A program made the translations under genes and the position numbers. A stretch of DNA of 36,986 nt from assembly GCA_022651245.1 (NCBI GenBank), contig JALCQM010000028.1, positions 1 to 36,986 on the forward strand, in the 5' to 3' direction. Of the stretch, positions 10,251 through 17,686 are shown piece by piece. Below the pieces are notes generated by a model. That model was not told the DNA's origin and searched no databases. It saw nothing but the letters and a program-made list of their open reading frames with translations. This stretch comes from Lactobacillus sp. (GTDB lineage Bacteria > Bacillota > Bacilli > Lactobacillales > Lactobacillaceae). Within the stretch, counting starts at the first letter, position 1; each line of letters opens with the position of its first letter.

Positions 10251-11093
10251 CTACCACGCATCAGCGGCGATCAAGGCTTGGGCCTTGGCGCCGTAATGAT
10301 GGGTCATATTTTCTGCTGTCACATCAACGGTACTGTAGCCGAACGCGCCGGTGGTCAACGTCCGCGTATACAGTGCCGCATAGGGAAGCTGTTCACGGTC
10401 GACTAACCTTATCTCCCGATCAAAGTCGTAAGGGAGCACACGGACCGTCCAGCCAGCAAAACGTCCGGCATCAATGATCAACAAGCCATACTGGGCGCGG
10501 CCAGCGACTAACTGCGATTGCGGCGACGTCGCTAAACCGACGCTGCCAGGGTTCATGATGTAGCGGCCATCAGTGGTCTGACGCATCAATGGCTGGTGAG
10601 TGTGGCCGTACAGCGCAATGTCTGCTTCACTGCCGGCCAGCAACGCATCGAAATTCTGTTGCTTAGCCACTGGCTCTGCTTGATGGCCACGGCTGGTGGT
10701 CGGGGTGGCGTGAAACACACTTAACTTCACACCATCGATCACTAACTCTTGATGTAGCGGCCGACTAGCTAACCAGCGAAACTGCTTCGCGGTGAGGTGC
10801 TTGCGGTCAAAAGCCGACGTAATGATCGCCACGACAGCTTTTTGGTTCTTCTCAAACATCACGAATCGGTGGTGCAATAGGCTGGCATAGACTTCTTCAT
10901 GGTTGCCGATCACCCACGCTAGCGGCTGAAGCACTTGAAGTGCCTGTACACACGCTGCTGGCTCTGGGCCGCGGTTGCCAATGTCACCTAACACCACGTA
11001 ATCGGTGGCGTGTTGATCATGCGCGTCTTGCAGCACAGCCTGTAGCGCACTGTCATTACCATGTACGTCGGCGATCACTGCGATCTTGTGCAT
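10251..11093 (-). CDS. Metallophosphoesterase under a fluoride riboswitch
   Basis: A 280-residue calcineurin-like phosphoesterase with all dinuclear-metal motifs: DVHGN near residue 9, GDIGNRGP, GNHEE and GHTHQP. It resembles the YfcE/protein-phosphatase-like group. The true substrate cannot be read from sequence. Its leader contains a fluoride aptamer and terminator, so expression should rise with fluoride. The ATG at 11093 follows GGGAGGTGAG. It is cotranscribed with the DUF190 gene 10 bp downstream. Involvement in fluoride tolerance is inferred from the leader and neighbours. Confidence 0.9.
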   Translation of the reverse strand: MHKIAVIADVHGNDSALQAVLQDAHDQHATDYVVLGDIGNRGPEPAACVQALQVLQPLAWVIGNHEEVYASLLHHRFVMFEKNQKAVVAIITSAFDRKHLTAKQFRWLASRPLHQELVIDGVKLSVFHATPTTSRGHQAEPVAKQQNFDALLAGSEADIALYGHTHQPLMRQTTDGRYIMNPGSVGLATSPQSQLVAGRAQYGLLIIDAGRFAGWTVRVLPYDFDREIRLVDREQLPYAALYTRTLTTGAFGYSTVDVTAENMTHHYGAKAQALIAADAW

Positions 11094-11111
11094 CTACTCA
11101 CCTCCCGGGTC

Positions 11112-11169
11112 AAAAAGAAAAACGTCTGCCTCATTACCCCGCTACAGCACAGGGCAGTAAGACAGACGT
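11112..11169 (-). terminator. Riboswitch-controlled terminator upstream of the metallophosphoesterase
   Basis: On the minus strand an arm beginning ACGTCTG pairs over about 18 positions (several G-U) with a second arm ending CAGACGT, followed by TTTTTCTTTTT. The 5' arm overlaps the 3' end of the fluoride aptamer, the usual layout for transcription control. Confidence 0.85.
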
Positions 11170-11208
11170 CATCAACAATTAGCTTGTATTAGGGTGAACG
11201 TCATCACC
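11161..11208 (-). promoter_or_regulatory. Fluoride riboswitch (crcB motif) aptamer, minus strand
   Basis: The minus strand reads GGTGATGACGTTCACC (P1-like stem GGTGA/TCACC), a small ACAA/TTGT stem, then TGATGACGTCTGTC. GACGT in the first part can pair with ACGTC in the last part as the aptamer pseudoknot. Compared with the plus-strand copy at 12228-12282, a C-G pair is replaced by T-A in the first stem, so pairing is conserved. Confidence 0.93.
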
Positions 11209-11227
11209 ATTTCACTTGTTCACCGTC

Positions 11228-11256
11228 AATATAACATCGTTGTGGCCAACGTTCAA
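11228..11256 (-). promoter_or_regulatory. Promoter of the riboswitch-metallophosphoesterase-DUF190 operon
   Basis: TTGAAC (complement of 11251-11256), a 17-bp spacer and TATATT (complement of 11228-11233) lie just upstream of the fluoride aptamer on the minus strand. Confidence 0.75.
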
Positions 11257-11291
11257 GCGCCTACCAATCGGTGAATGAGTAGTGGCATATT

Positions 11292-11642
11292 TTACAACAG
11301 GCTACCCAGCCACGCACCGATGGTCAAAGTGACGATCCCGGTTCCCGTCGTGCCAAAATAATACCAAGCAAACGCACGGTAACGCCGGTTGCGTAACAAG
11401 ATAAACGAGTCAGTCATGAATGTGGAAAAAGTCGTGTACCCACCGCACACACCGGTCAAAAGTAGCAGTGACCACGCTTGCGGCAGTGCGCACATGGCCA
11501 AAAATCCCGCTAAGAAGGCGCCGCTAGCATTGATCACAAGCATCGCCAGCGGCACCCCAGGCCACCAGTTCTTGCCTAGCTGGGTCAGCACATATCGCAT
11601 CACGGCGCCGACCCCGGCGCCTAAGGCCACCAACATCACCAT
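11292..11642 (-). CDS. crcB: Fluoride channel CrcB/Fluc, second subunit
   Basis: Small four-helix membrane protein of 116 residues, one half of a heterodimeric Fluc fluoride channel. Visible family features are GAGVGAVMRYVL near the start, NASGAFLAGFL in TM2 and GVCGGYTTFSTFMTD in TM3, the break that lines the ion path. The start MVMLVALGAG at 11642 overlaps the end of the first crcB gene by 7 bp, so the two are translationally coupled. A longer in-frame start at 11675 would add 11 non-conserved residues. Confidence 0.93.
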   Translation of the reverse strand: MVMLVALGAGVGAVMRYVLTQLGKNWWPGVPLAMLVINASGAFLAGFLAMCALPQAWSLLLLTGVCGGYTTFSTFMTDSFILLRNRRYRAFAWYYFGTTGTGIVTLTIGAWLGSLL

Positions 11643-12034
11643 GTCTGTCGCCGCCTTCCCCAGGCTTCGGCGCATAAATACCCGCCAAACGCCGCGCCTA
11701 AACCAACAAACAGCTCAAGCAAGAAGATCCCGATCGCGTACACCGGCGATTGGCCGATATGTTTGTAGAGGTTCAGCACCATCGTCGAAAACGTCGTGAA
11801 CGCGCCAACAAAACCCGTTCCTAATGCCAAGATCAGCCAGCTGGGCAAGTCGATGTACACCGCTAGTCCGTAAGTAACAAACGCCAGTACGAAGCTGCCG
11901 ACCAGATTCACTGCCGTGGTGCCGAGCATCGTGTCGGCATCATTGAGCCACAAGCCGATTCCCCAACGGGCGACCCCACCGAAGCAGCCGCCGATGAACA
12001 CCGCCAGAATATCCTGGTATCGCAATCGCTGCAT
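11636..12034 (-). CDS. crcB: Fluoride channel CrcB/Fluc, first subunit
   Basis: A 132-residue integral membrane protein with the Fluc pattern GGCFGGVARWGIGLWL, NLVGSFVLAFVTYGL and GTGFVGAFTTFSTMVLNL, followed by TM4. Fluc channels work as antiparallel dimers; paired divergent genes like these encode heterodimers. They let cytoplasmic F- leave passively. The ATG at 12034 has AGGAGG at good spacing. The leader contains a strong hairpin but no recognisable fluoride aptamer, unlike the two flanking operons. Confidence 0.94.
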   Translation of the reverse strand: MQRLRYQDILAVFIGGCFGGVARWGIGLWLNDADTMLGTTAVNLVGSFVLAFVTYGLAVYIDLPSWLILALGTGFVGAFTTFSTMVLNLYKHIGQSPVYAIGIFLLELFVGLGAAFGGYLCAEAWGRRRQTW

Positions 12035-12051
12035 GAAACTTCCTCCTAAAA

Positions 12052-12085
12052 CGCGGCTACCCAGATACAGGCAGCCGCGCGGTTA
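12052..12085 (-). terminator. Leader hairpin between the crcB promoter and its ribosome binding site
   Basis: On the minus strand CGCGGCT pairs with AGCCGCG, extended by further pairs, and is followed by TTTT and then directly by AGGAGG of crcB. It could be an attenuator. The T run is short, so termination strength is uncertain. Confidence 0.5.
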
Positions 12086-12111
12086 CACTCATCAAAATTT
12101 AATATAACGCC

Positions 12112-12143
12112 TAGCATTATAGCAAACCGTGCGCCTGTAGAGC
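12112..12143 (-). promoter_or_regulatory. Promoter of the crcB pair
   Basis: On the minus strand TTGCTC, an 18-bp spacer and a consensus TATAAT precede the crcB leader by about 75 nt. It is divergent from the enolase promoter at 12179-12207. Confidence 0.7.
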
Positions 12144-12178
12144 AAGCAGGCTTTTGCAAAAAAGTTTGCCAGCTTATC

Positions 12179-12207
12179 TTGCGCAAAATTTTGGAAGGGC
12201 GTATGCT
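12179..12207 (+). promoter_or_regulatory. Promoter of the fluoride riboswitch-eno operon
   Basis: TTGCGC (12179-12184), a 17-bp spacer and TATGCT (12202-12207) lie 20 bp upstream of the aptamer. Confidence 0.65.
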
Positions 12208-12227
12208 TTGGGTGTTCAAAGTTAATC

Positions 12228-12282
12228 GGCGATGACGTTCGCCACTAAAATAATTGGTAAATCAATTTGATGACGTCTACTG
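12228..12282 (+). promoter_or_regulatory. Fluoride riboswitch (crcB motif) aptamer upstream of enolase
   Basis: GGCGATGACGTTCGCC (12228-12243) forms the first stem. AATTG/CAATT forms the distal stem, and TGATGACGTCTACTG closes the aptamer. GACGT (12233-12237) can pair with ACGTC (12273-12277) as the pseudoknot. The arrangement matches the known fluoride aptamer from Thermotoga closely, including the GGCGATGA and CTACTG ends. A terminator overlaps its 3' end. Confidence 0.95.
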
Positions 12283-12319
12283 CACAGGTTTTGCGTGCAG
12301 TAGACGTCATCTTTTTTTT
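12269..12319 (+). terminator. Riboswitch-controlled terminator upstream of enolase
   Basis: A perfect 16-bp stem (12269-12284 with 12296-12311) with an 11-nt loop is followed by eight T. The left arm uses the 3' part of the aptamer (GATGACGTCTAC), so a fluoride-bound aptamer should prevent the terminator from forming. Confidence 0.92.
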
Positions 12320-12337
12320 ACCGGAAGGAGCACAATT

Positions 12338-13624
12338 ATGTCAGTAGTGATTGAATCTGTGAAGGCGCGCGAGATCTTCGACTCCCGTGGCAACCCAACT
12401 GTTGAGGCCGATGTCATCTTGTCGGACGGTACGCTCGGCCGCGCGGAGGTGCCATCTGGCGCATCGACCGGCGAAAAAGAAGCCGTCGAGTTGCGCGATG
12501 GCGGCGACCGGCTGCAAGGCAAAGGCGTCTCAAAGGCCGTGGCCAACGTCAATACCGAGATCAATAAGGCGTTGCACGGTGCCGACCCCTTCAACCAGGC
12601 CCACATCGACCAGCTGATGATCGACTTAGATGGCACGCCTAACAAGGCACGCCTGGGGGCTAACGCGATCTTGGGCGTGTCGATGGCCACTGCCCGTGCA
12701 GCAGCCAACGCCTTGCACACGCCGCTGTATCGTTACCTCGGTGGCACCGACTTAGAGTTGCCGCAAACATTCCACAACGTGATCAACGGTGGTGAGCACG
12801 CCGACAACGGCATCGATATTCAAGAATTCATGATTACCCCAGTCGATCGTTCCAGCTTCCGTGATGGCTTCGAGAAAATCGCCAACACCTACCACACCTT
12901 GAAGAAGGTGATCGAAGAAGCCGGCTACACCACCGGCCTCGGCGATGAAGGGGGCTTTGCGCCTGACCTCAAGAACTCCGAAGACGCCTTGCAGATGCTG
13001 CATGACGCCATCATCAAGGCAGGCTATACACCTGGCAAGGAGATCGCCATCGCCTTTGACGCAGCGGCATCATACTTCTACAACCGCGACACCAAGAACT
13101 ATGACTTTGAAGGCAAAACCTACACGCCTGCTGAATTAGGCGAATACTACATTCACCTGCTGGACAAGTTCCCAGAGATCATCTCCATCGAAGATCCTTA
13201 TGGAGAAGAAGACTGGGGCCACTTCGCCGACTTCACCAAGCAGTACGGCGACCGCGTGCAAATCGTTGCCGACGACCCGGTCTGCACCAACCCAACCTTG
13301 ATCAAAGACGCCATCAAGCAAGGCATGGCCAACAGCATCTTGATCAAGCTCAACCAGATCGGCACGGTCACCGAAACACTAGAAGCGATCCGTTTAGCGC
13401 GCAAGAACGGCTACACCACCATGATGTCTCACCGTTCTGGCGAAACCGGCGACACCTTTGTCGCTGACTTTACCGTCGCCACCAACGCTGCGCAACTCAA
13501 ATCCGGCGCCCCGGCCCGTTCCGAGCGTGTGGAGAAATACAACCAACTGTTGCGAATCGAAGAAGAACTTGGCGCTGACGGCACGCGCCTAGCTCACTTC
13601 CCTGATTCGGTCGAGTTCGACTGA
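12338..13624 (+). CDS. eno: Enolase under fluoride riboswitch control
   Basis: Phosphopyruvate hydratase of glycolysis, 428 residues, near the usual length. Readable active-site elements are the mobile loop SGASTGEKEAVELRDGG, NGGEHADN, GDEGGFAP, SIEDPYGEEDW, LIKLNQIGT and SHRSGETGDTF. The ATG at 12338 follows GGAAGGAG. The gene is not in a glycolytic operon. It stands behind a fluoride riboswitch beside crcB. Fluoride with phosphate and Mg2+ is a tight enolase inhibitor, so this is probably an extra, inducible copy (inference; the rest of the genome is not visible). The P-type ATPase gene follows after 74 bp without a clear terminator. Confidence 0.96.
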   Translation: MSVVIESVKAREIFDSRGNPTVEADVILSDGTLGRAEVPSGASTGEKEAVELRDGGDRLQGKGVSKAVANVNTEINKALHGADPFNQAHIDQLMIDLDGTPNKARLGANAILGVSMATARAAANALHTPLYRYLGGTDLELPQTFHNVINGGEHADNGIDIQEFMITPVDRSSFRDGFEKIANTYHTLKKVIEEAGYTTGLGDEGGFAPDLKNSEDALQMLHDAIIKAGYTPGKEIAIAFDAAASYFYNRDTKNYDFEGKTYTPAELGEYYIHLLDKFPEIISIEDPYGEEDWGHFADFTKQYGDRVQIVADDPVCTNPTLIKDAIKQGMANSILIKLNQIGTVTETLEAIRLARKNGYTTMMSHRSGETGDTFVADFTVATNAAQLKSGAPARSERVEKYNQLLRIEEELGADGTRLAHFPDSVEFD

Positions 13625-13698
13625 TCAGCATTGACCCAGCGGTCGAGCACGAATATGTGCGCGGCCGTTTGTTATCTTGCAGAAAGCTGGTATCTACT

Positions 13699-15972
13699 AT
13701 GCCCAAAAAGAATACGCTAGACGGTCTCACTCAAGATTCGGCTGATCGGCGACTGGCCCGTGATGGCTTCAACGAAGTGGCCGAACCCCCCTTCAACTTT
13801 GCCACGGCCATTATCACCCGCCTGTGGGAGCCTAGCGCGTGGATACTCGAAGCGGCGCTGATCATTGAAATCGTGTTAGGCAAAGGCGTTCAAGCCGGGT
13901 TCATCGTGTTGATGTTGCTGTTTGCGGCGGTCAATGGTGCGATTCAATCTCGCCGCGCCAATACGGTCTTACGCAGCCTATCACATGACTTATCGCCGAC
14001 CACCGCGGTCAGCCGCGATGGCAAGTGGCAACAGGTGTCAGCCAAGCACTTAGTCGTTGATGACCTCATCAGCCTACGCCAAGGGGACATTATCCCCGCC
14101 GACGTGCGCCTGCTGACGGACACGCTGGAAGTCAACGAAAGCAGCATCACAGGCGAAGCCAAGGCCGTCAACCGCACCCCTGGTGATACGGCCTATGCTG
14201 GCACCGAAGTCATCTCCGGCAATGCCTTAGCAATCGTCACCGCCATCGGTGCTCATAGCCGCAGCGGCAAAACGATCAGCCTGATCAACCAAAGCTCGGC
14301 GCCGGGCCATTTGCAGAAGCTATTGGGCAAAATCATCGGCTATCTGGCGGGGCTTGATGCGGTGTTGGCCGTGCTATTGATCATCGTGGCCATTGTCCGT
14401 CACGAAGACTTGGTCGCCATGTTACCGTTTCTGGCAATGCTGTTCATCGCGACGATCCCAATCGCCATGCCATCTAGTTTTGCCGTTGCCAACTCGGTCG
14501 AAGGCAAGGTCTTGAGCACCAAACACGTCTTAGTTTCCGACCTCACCGGCATTCAAGAAGCCGCCAATATGAACGTGTTACTCGTGGATAAAACCGGTAC
14601 GATCACTGCTAACAAACCCTCTGTGGTGGCCTTCTATAACTGGTCAACGCGCCCAGACGCCGACGTGATCCAGCTCGCAATCAGTGCAGCGGATGCGCGC
14701 AATGCCAGCGTGATCGATGTGGCGCTATTCAACTATGCTCAAGCGCGCCACATTGAAGCCTGGCCTCAGCATGAATTCACGCCCTTCACCTCCGGCATCG
14801 GCTACTCACAAGCCACCGTGGTCACTGATAGCGCCACCATCAACGTAAAACTCGGGGCATTGAAAAAGTTGGCGGCGCTGGCCACCAACCGCCCAGACCT
14901 AACGGCGGTCGACTTCGCCGAAGGCCGCACCGCAGCCGTGGTCGTTGATTCACAACTAGTCGGCTTGTTCGTTCTCCAAGACCAGCCGCGGGCAGATTCC
15001 GCGGCGGCCATCAAAGGCCTGCAGGCACGCGGTGTCAAAGTGATCATGCTGACAGGTGACAATCAAAAAACTGCCGCCGCGATTGCCCGAACAGTTGGGC
15101 TAAACGGCGAAGTTCGCTCGTACACCGAGGTTAATATCGGGACCAAAATTGCCGACCTCGCAGGCATCGCCGACGTGACCCCAGAAGACAAATTGGCGAT
15201 GACCAAGCGTCTACAAGGTGAAGGCTATGTGGTCGGTATGACCGGCGACGGGGTCAACGACGCGCCGGCCTTGAAACAAGCCGACGTTGGTATCGCCGTC
15301 AGCAGTGCCGTTGACCTCGCCAAGCGCTCAGCACGGATGGTCTTGTTGGCAGACGGCTTGACTCCGATCATCGAGATTCTAGACGCCGGCCACCGCGTCT
15401 ATCAGCGCATGATGACTTGGACAATCACTAAGCTTTCACGCACCGCAGAGTTGACGCTCCTGCTGACATTAGGGTATCTGATTCTCCACTTCATTCCATT
15501 GACCTTGAACGCGATGATCCTGGTCGCGATCCTGAATGATTGTGTGACCCTGGTGCTCGGCACCGACCGCACAACGATTACCCACCAACCAGAAAGTTGG
15601 AACCTGACCAAACTTGGCAAAATTGCTGGCATCTTGGCGCTAGGCTGGTCATTAGTCGGCTATGGCTGGCTGACTTGGCTACAACGGCTTGGTCTAACGA
15701 CTGGTCAAGTCAGCACCGGCCTTTACGTCTACCTGATTTTTAGCGCGATGCTGACGATCCTGATGTCTCGCACCCAAAAGCCGTTCTGGGCTAGCAGACC
15801 CAGTCGCGCCGTGGCAGTCGCGATCGGCGGCAACTGCGTATTGACACTAGTTCTGGCACTGACTGGCTGGGGGATCGCCACACTCAGCCCGGCCTTGATC
15901 GGCCTAGCAATCGCGATCACTTTATTAACGGGCATTGTTCTGACAGCGATTCGATATGCGGCACACATCTAG
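13699..15972 (+). CDS. P3A-type (proton-pumping) P-type ATPase
   Basis: A 757-residue P-type ATPase. The phosphorylation site is D297 in LLVDKTGTITANKP. The actuator motif is SSITGEAKA (TGEA rather than TGES), and the hinge motifs MLTGDN and TGDGVNDAPALKQAD are intact. The short N-terminus, IPIAMPSSFAVAN in TM4 and about ten membrane helices fit the plasma-membrane H+-ATPase (P3A) class rather than heavy-metal pumps; no CPC motif is present. It probably shares the fluoride-responsive eno transcript. Since HF crosses membranes and releases H+, proton export would fit fluoride stress (inference). The ATG at 13699 has only a weak ribosome binding site; a hairpin terminator follows the stop. Confidence 0.88.
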   Translation: MPKKNTLDGLTQDSADRRLARDGFNEVAEPPFNFATAIITRLWEPSAWILEAALIIEIVLGKGVQAGFIVLMLLFAAVNGAIQSRRANTVLRSLSHDLSPTTAVSRDGKWQQVSAKHLVVDDLISLRQGDIIPADVRLLTDTLEVNESSITGEAKAVNRTPGDTAYAGTEVISGNALAIVTAIGAHSRSGKTISLINQSSAPGHLQKLLGKIIGYLAGLDAVLAVLLIIVAIVRHEDLVAMLPFLAMLFIATIPIAMPSSFAVANSVEGKVLSTKHVLVSDLTGIQEAANMNVLLVDKTGTITANKPSVVAFYNWSTRPDADVIQLAISAADARNASVIDVALFNYAQARHIEAWPQHEFTPFTSGIGYSQATVVTDSATINVKLGALKKLAALATNRPDLTAVDFAEGRTAAVVVDSQLVGLFVLQDQPRADSAAAIKGLQARGVKVIMLTGDNQKTAAAIARTVGLNGEVRSYTEVNIGTKIADLAGIADVTPEDKLAMTKRLQGEGYVVGMTGDGVNDAPALKQADVGIAVSSAVDLAKRSARMVLLADGLTPIIEILDAGHRVYQRMMTWTITKLSRTAELTLLLTLGYLILHFIPLTLNAMILVAILNDCVTLVLGTDRTTITHQPESWNLTKLGKIAGILALGWSLVGYGWLTWLQRLGLTTGQVSTGLYVYLIFSAMLTILMSRTQKPFWASRPSRAVAVAIGGNCVLTLVLALTGWGIATLSPALIGLAIAITLLTGIVLTAIRYAAHI

Positions 15973-16005
15973 CGAACCTTCACCAGATCCACACCGCTCT
16001 TGAAC

Positions 16006-16039
16006 CCATTAGCTAATGGATATTGGCTGATGGTTTTTT
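16006..16039 (+). terminator. Terminator of the eno-ATPase operon
   Basis: CCATTAGC (16006-16013) pairs with GCTGATGG (16026-16033, one G-U), followed by TTTTTT. Confidence 0.8.
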
Positions 16040-16157
16040 GCTGCCCTACGACTTTAGTTACCTAATTTAACGTTTTACTTTCACCGCTATGTTCAACCTC
16101 GGCCTGTGACCTGCGTACGTGTAACTAATTATCTGTCAATCTAAGGAGTCTGTATTC

Positions 16158-16563
16158 ATGAGCCGCGAACGTGCGGTCTCTCGAATGTTCATCAGATACA
16201 TGCAACAAGTGCTTCGTAACGAACGAATCAACCTCTATCGTAAACACTTTAAAGACCTCAAAGAAACTCCACTTGAGGAACGGTTATTGGAATAAATCGT
16301 TGATCCTGGACATCCCGAAGACTTTCTCTTAACTGATGACGAGGTTGCACATCTCGAAACCTTCATCGAAAATAAGCATCTTGCCACGGCCATTTCAAGC
16401 CTTTCAACTGCTGATAAGACGGTGTTGTATCAATATTACTATTCTGAACTTAACGCCGTGGAAATCGGGAACCGCACCGGCAAAACTAGTCAGGGGGGTG
16501 AACAAGAGGCGGCGACAAGCACTAGCACGAATCAAGAAAGTATACAGAAATATATATAAATAG
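16158..16563 (+). pseudogene. Broken small sigma-70-like transcription factor gene
   Basis: ATG with AAGGAG upstream opens MSRERAVSRMFIRYMQQVLR and continues to a TAA at 16293. The same frame then continues IVDPGHPEDFLLTDDEV through TADKTVLYQYYYSELNAVEI, which looks like sigma region 4 (helix, then recognition HTH). A run of six G near 16495 shifts the frame; with five G the reading continues TGKTSQGVNKRRRQALARI to a stop at 16561. One nonsense codon plus one frameshift in an otherwise continuous protein of about 134 residues marks it as a pseudogene. The match to small sigma-like factors of lactic acid bacteria is by pattern only. Confidence 0.7.
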
Positions 16564-16787
16564 CTCGCACAACTTACGCAACAACGTAGAAACGAAGAAT
16601 CCAATAAATTTTTTTCCAGCCAATTATGGGCATGTGCGTATTCAAAGTCCAAGTAAATACCCGGGTACTGTCCAACGAAATATGTGGGCAAAATCTGATT
16701 TTATTTGCCAAGCATTGCTTAGAATCAGCCTTTACCGATGCCCTGCCGAATCATCCCACGAGTTATCGATAAAACTTGAGAGCAATC

Positions 16788-16814
16788 AAAAAGCCCGAAT
16801 TGACGGGCTTTTTT
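16788..16814. terminator. Bidirectional terminator
   Basis: GCCCG/CGGGC stem with AATTGA loop flanked by A and T runs on both sides. It can end the response-regulator operon on the minus strand and anything reading from the sigma pseudogene on the plus strand. Confidence 0.8.
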
Positions 16815-17075
16815 GCTAATTTTCATTCAGCTTTATCAAAGATCCCATACCCACCATGAGTCGCATTGCCAATCAGCCTTGGTTCAACCATTGAATTTGT
16901 GCCATATATATGCTTTCTCCTTTGAATACCGACTGAATTGCCGCTCTCAATTTTAGCAGAATTTCCGCCACGGTGCCATTGTGGGCTATGTATTACGCCT
17001 TGTCCCTATTGCAGCAATCACAAGCGGCACCCGAATTCGTCTATGAAGGTAGACTGCACCGGCGCCAGTCTCATA
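16788..17075 (-). repeat. Dispersed repeat copy B (terminator, rbgA-start duplication, decayed spacer)
   Basis: This fills most of the gap between the sigma pseudogene and the response regulator. The part 16887-16986 is 95% identical to the rbgA start region at 9081-9180. The part 16788-16905 resembles 23444-23562. The rest aligns loosely to both other loci (for example GGCGCCAGT against GGCGCCAAT and GGCGCTAGT). On the minus strand the six rbgA codons run into unrelated sequence and stop after ten codons. No gene is seen between 16564 and 16788. Confidence 0.8.
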
Positions 17076-17080
17076 TTCGG

Positions 17081-17686
17081 CTAAATCCATTTATTCTCTT
17101 TGGCGACCTGAATCGCCTCAAGCCGACCGCGAACACCCAACTTGCTAAATATGGCAGACAAATAATTCCGCACCGTCCCATCGGACAAGTGTAGCCGTTC
17201 AGAAATCTCATGTGTCGTTCCGCCTGTCACAGCCTCCACTAGCACTGACTGTTCACGCGCCGTCAGTGGGTTGTGTGCCGCCGATACCATGTTAATGACC
17301 AATTCTGGATCAAACCGCGTTAAGCCTTGGACAACATCACGAATCGCAGAGATCAGCTGATCACTTGGGCTGTCTTTGAGCAGGTAGCCCGAAACCGAAG
17401 CGGCCACGGCCCGCTCAAAGTAAGCCTTTTGCGCAAAGGTCGTCAAAATAATGACTTTGGTCTCAATTTGGGCCTGGTGAATCTGATCCGCAACATCTAA
17501 CCCCGTTTGCTTGGGCATTTCAATATCTAGGATCGCAACGTCAGGTTTCAAGCGCATAATCTCAGCACTAGCTGCCTGCCCATCCTTGGCCGAGCCGACC
17601 ACTGTCAGATCATCTTCAAGTTCGATAATTTGGGTCAACGCTGAATTCAACATGCTTTGATCCTCTGCGAGATAAACTGTAATCAC
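17081..17686 (-). CDS. NarL/LuxR-family response regulator (DesR-like)
   Basis: A 201-residue two-component regulator. The receiver domain holds the phosphoacceptor D54 (VAILDIEMPKQTGLD) with K104 (SGYLLKDSPS) and the conserved Thr in ILTTFA. The C-terminal LuxR HTH spans about 137-198 (PLTAREQSVLVEA, then SDGTVRNYLSAIFSKLGV). It overlaps the kinase gene by 4 bp (ATGA), so the two are translated together. It is last in an ABC-ABC-kinase-regulator operon. The palindrome at 20497-20526 is its likely operator (inference). Confidence 0.94.
   Translation of the reverse strand: MITVYLAEDQSMLNSALTQIIELEDDLTVVGSAKDGQAASAEIMRLKPDVAILDIEMPKQTGLDVADQIHQAQIETKVIILTTFAQKAYFERAVAASVSGYLLKDSPSDQLISAIRDVVQGLTRFDPELVINMVSAAHNPLTAREQSVLVEAVTGGTTHEISERLHLSDGTVRNYLSAIFSKLGVRGRLEAIQVAKENKWI

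Noticed and set aside
12035..12110. crcB leader as a third fluoride riboswitch
   Set aside because: It has a TGATGAG-like stretch but no GGNGATG first half and no pairing equivalent to the pseudoknot seen in the two real aptamers.
16404..16691. Minus-strand frame of 95 codons over the sigma pseudogene
   Set aside because: It runs antisense to the better-supported sigma-like sequence, has no ribosome binding site and a composition unlike real proteins.
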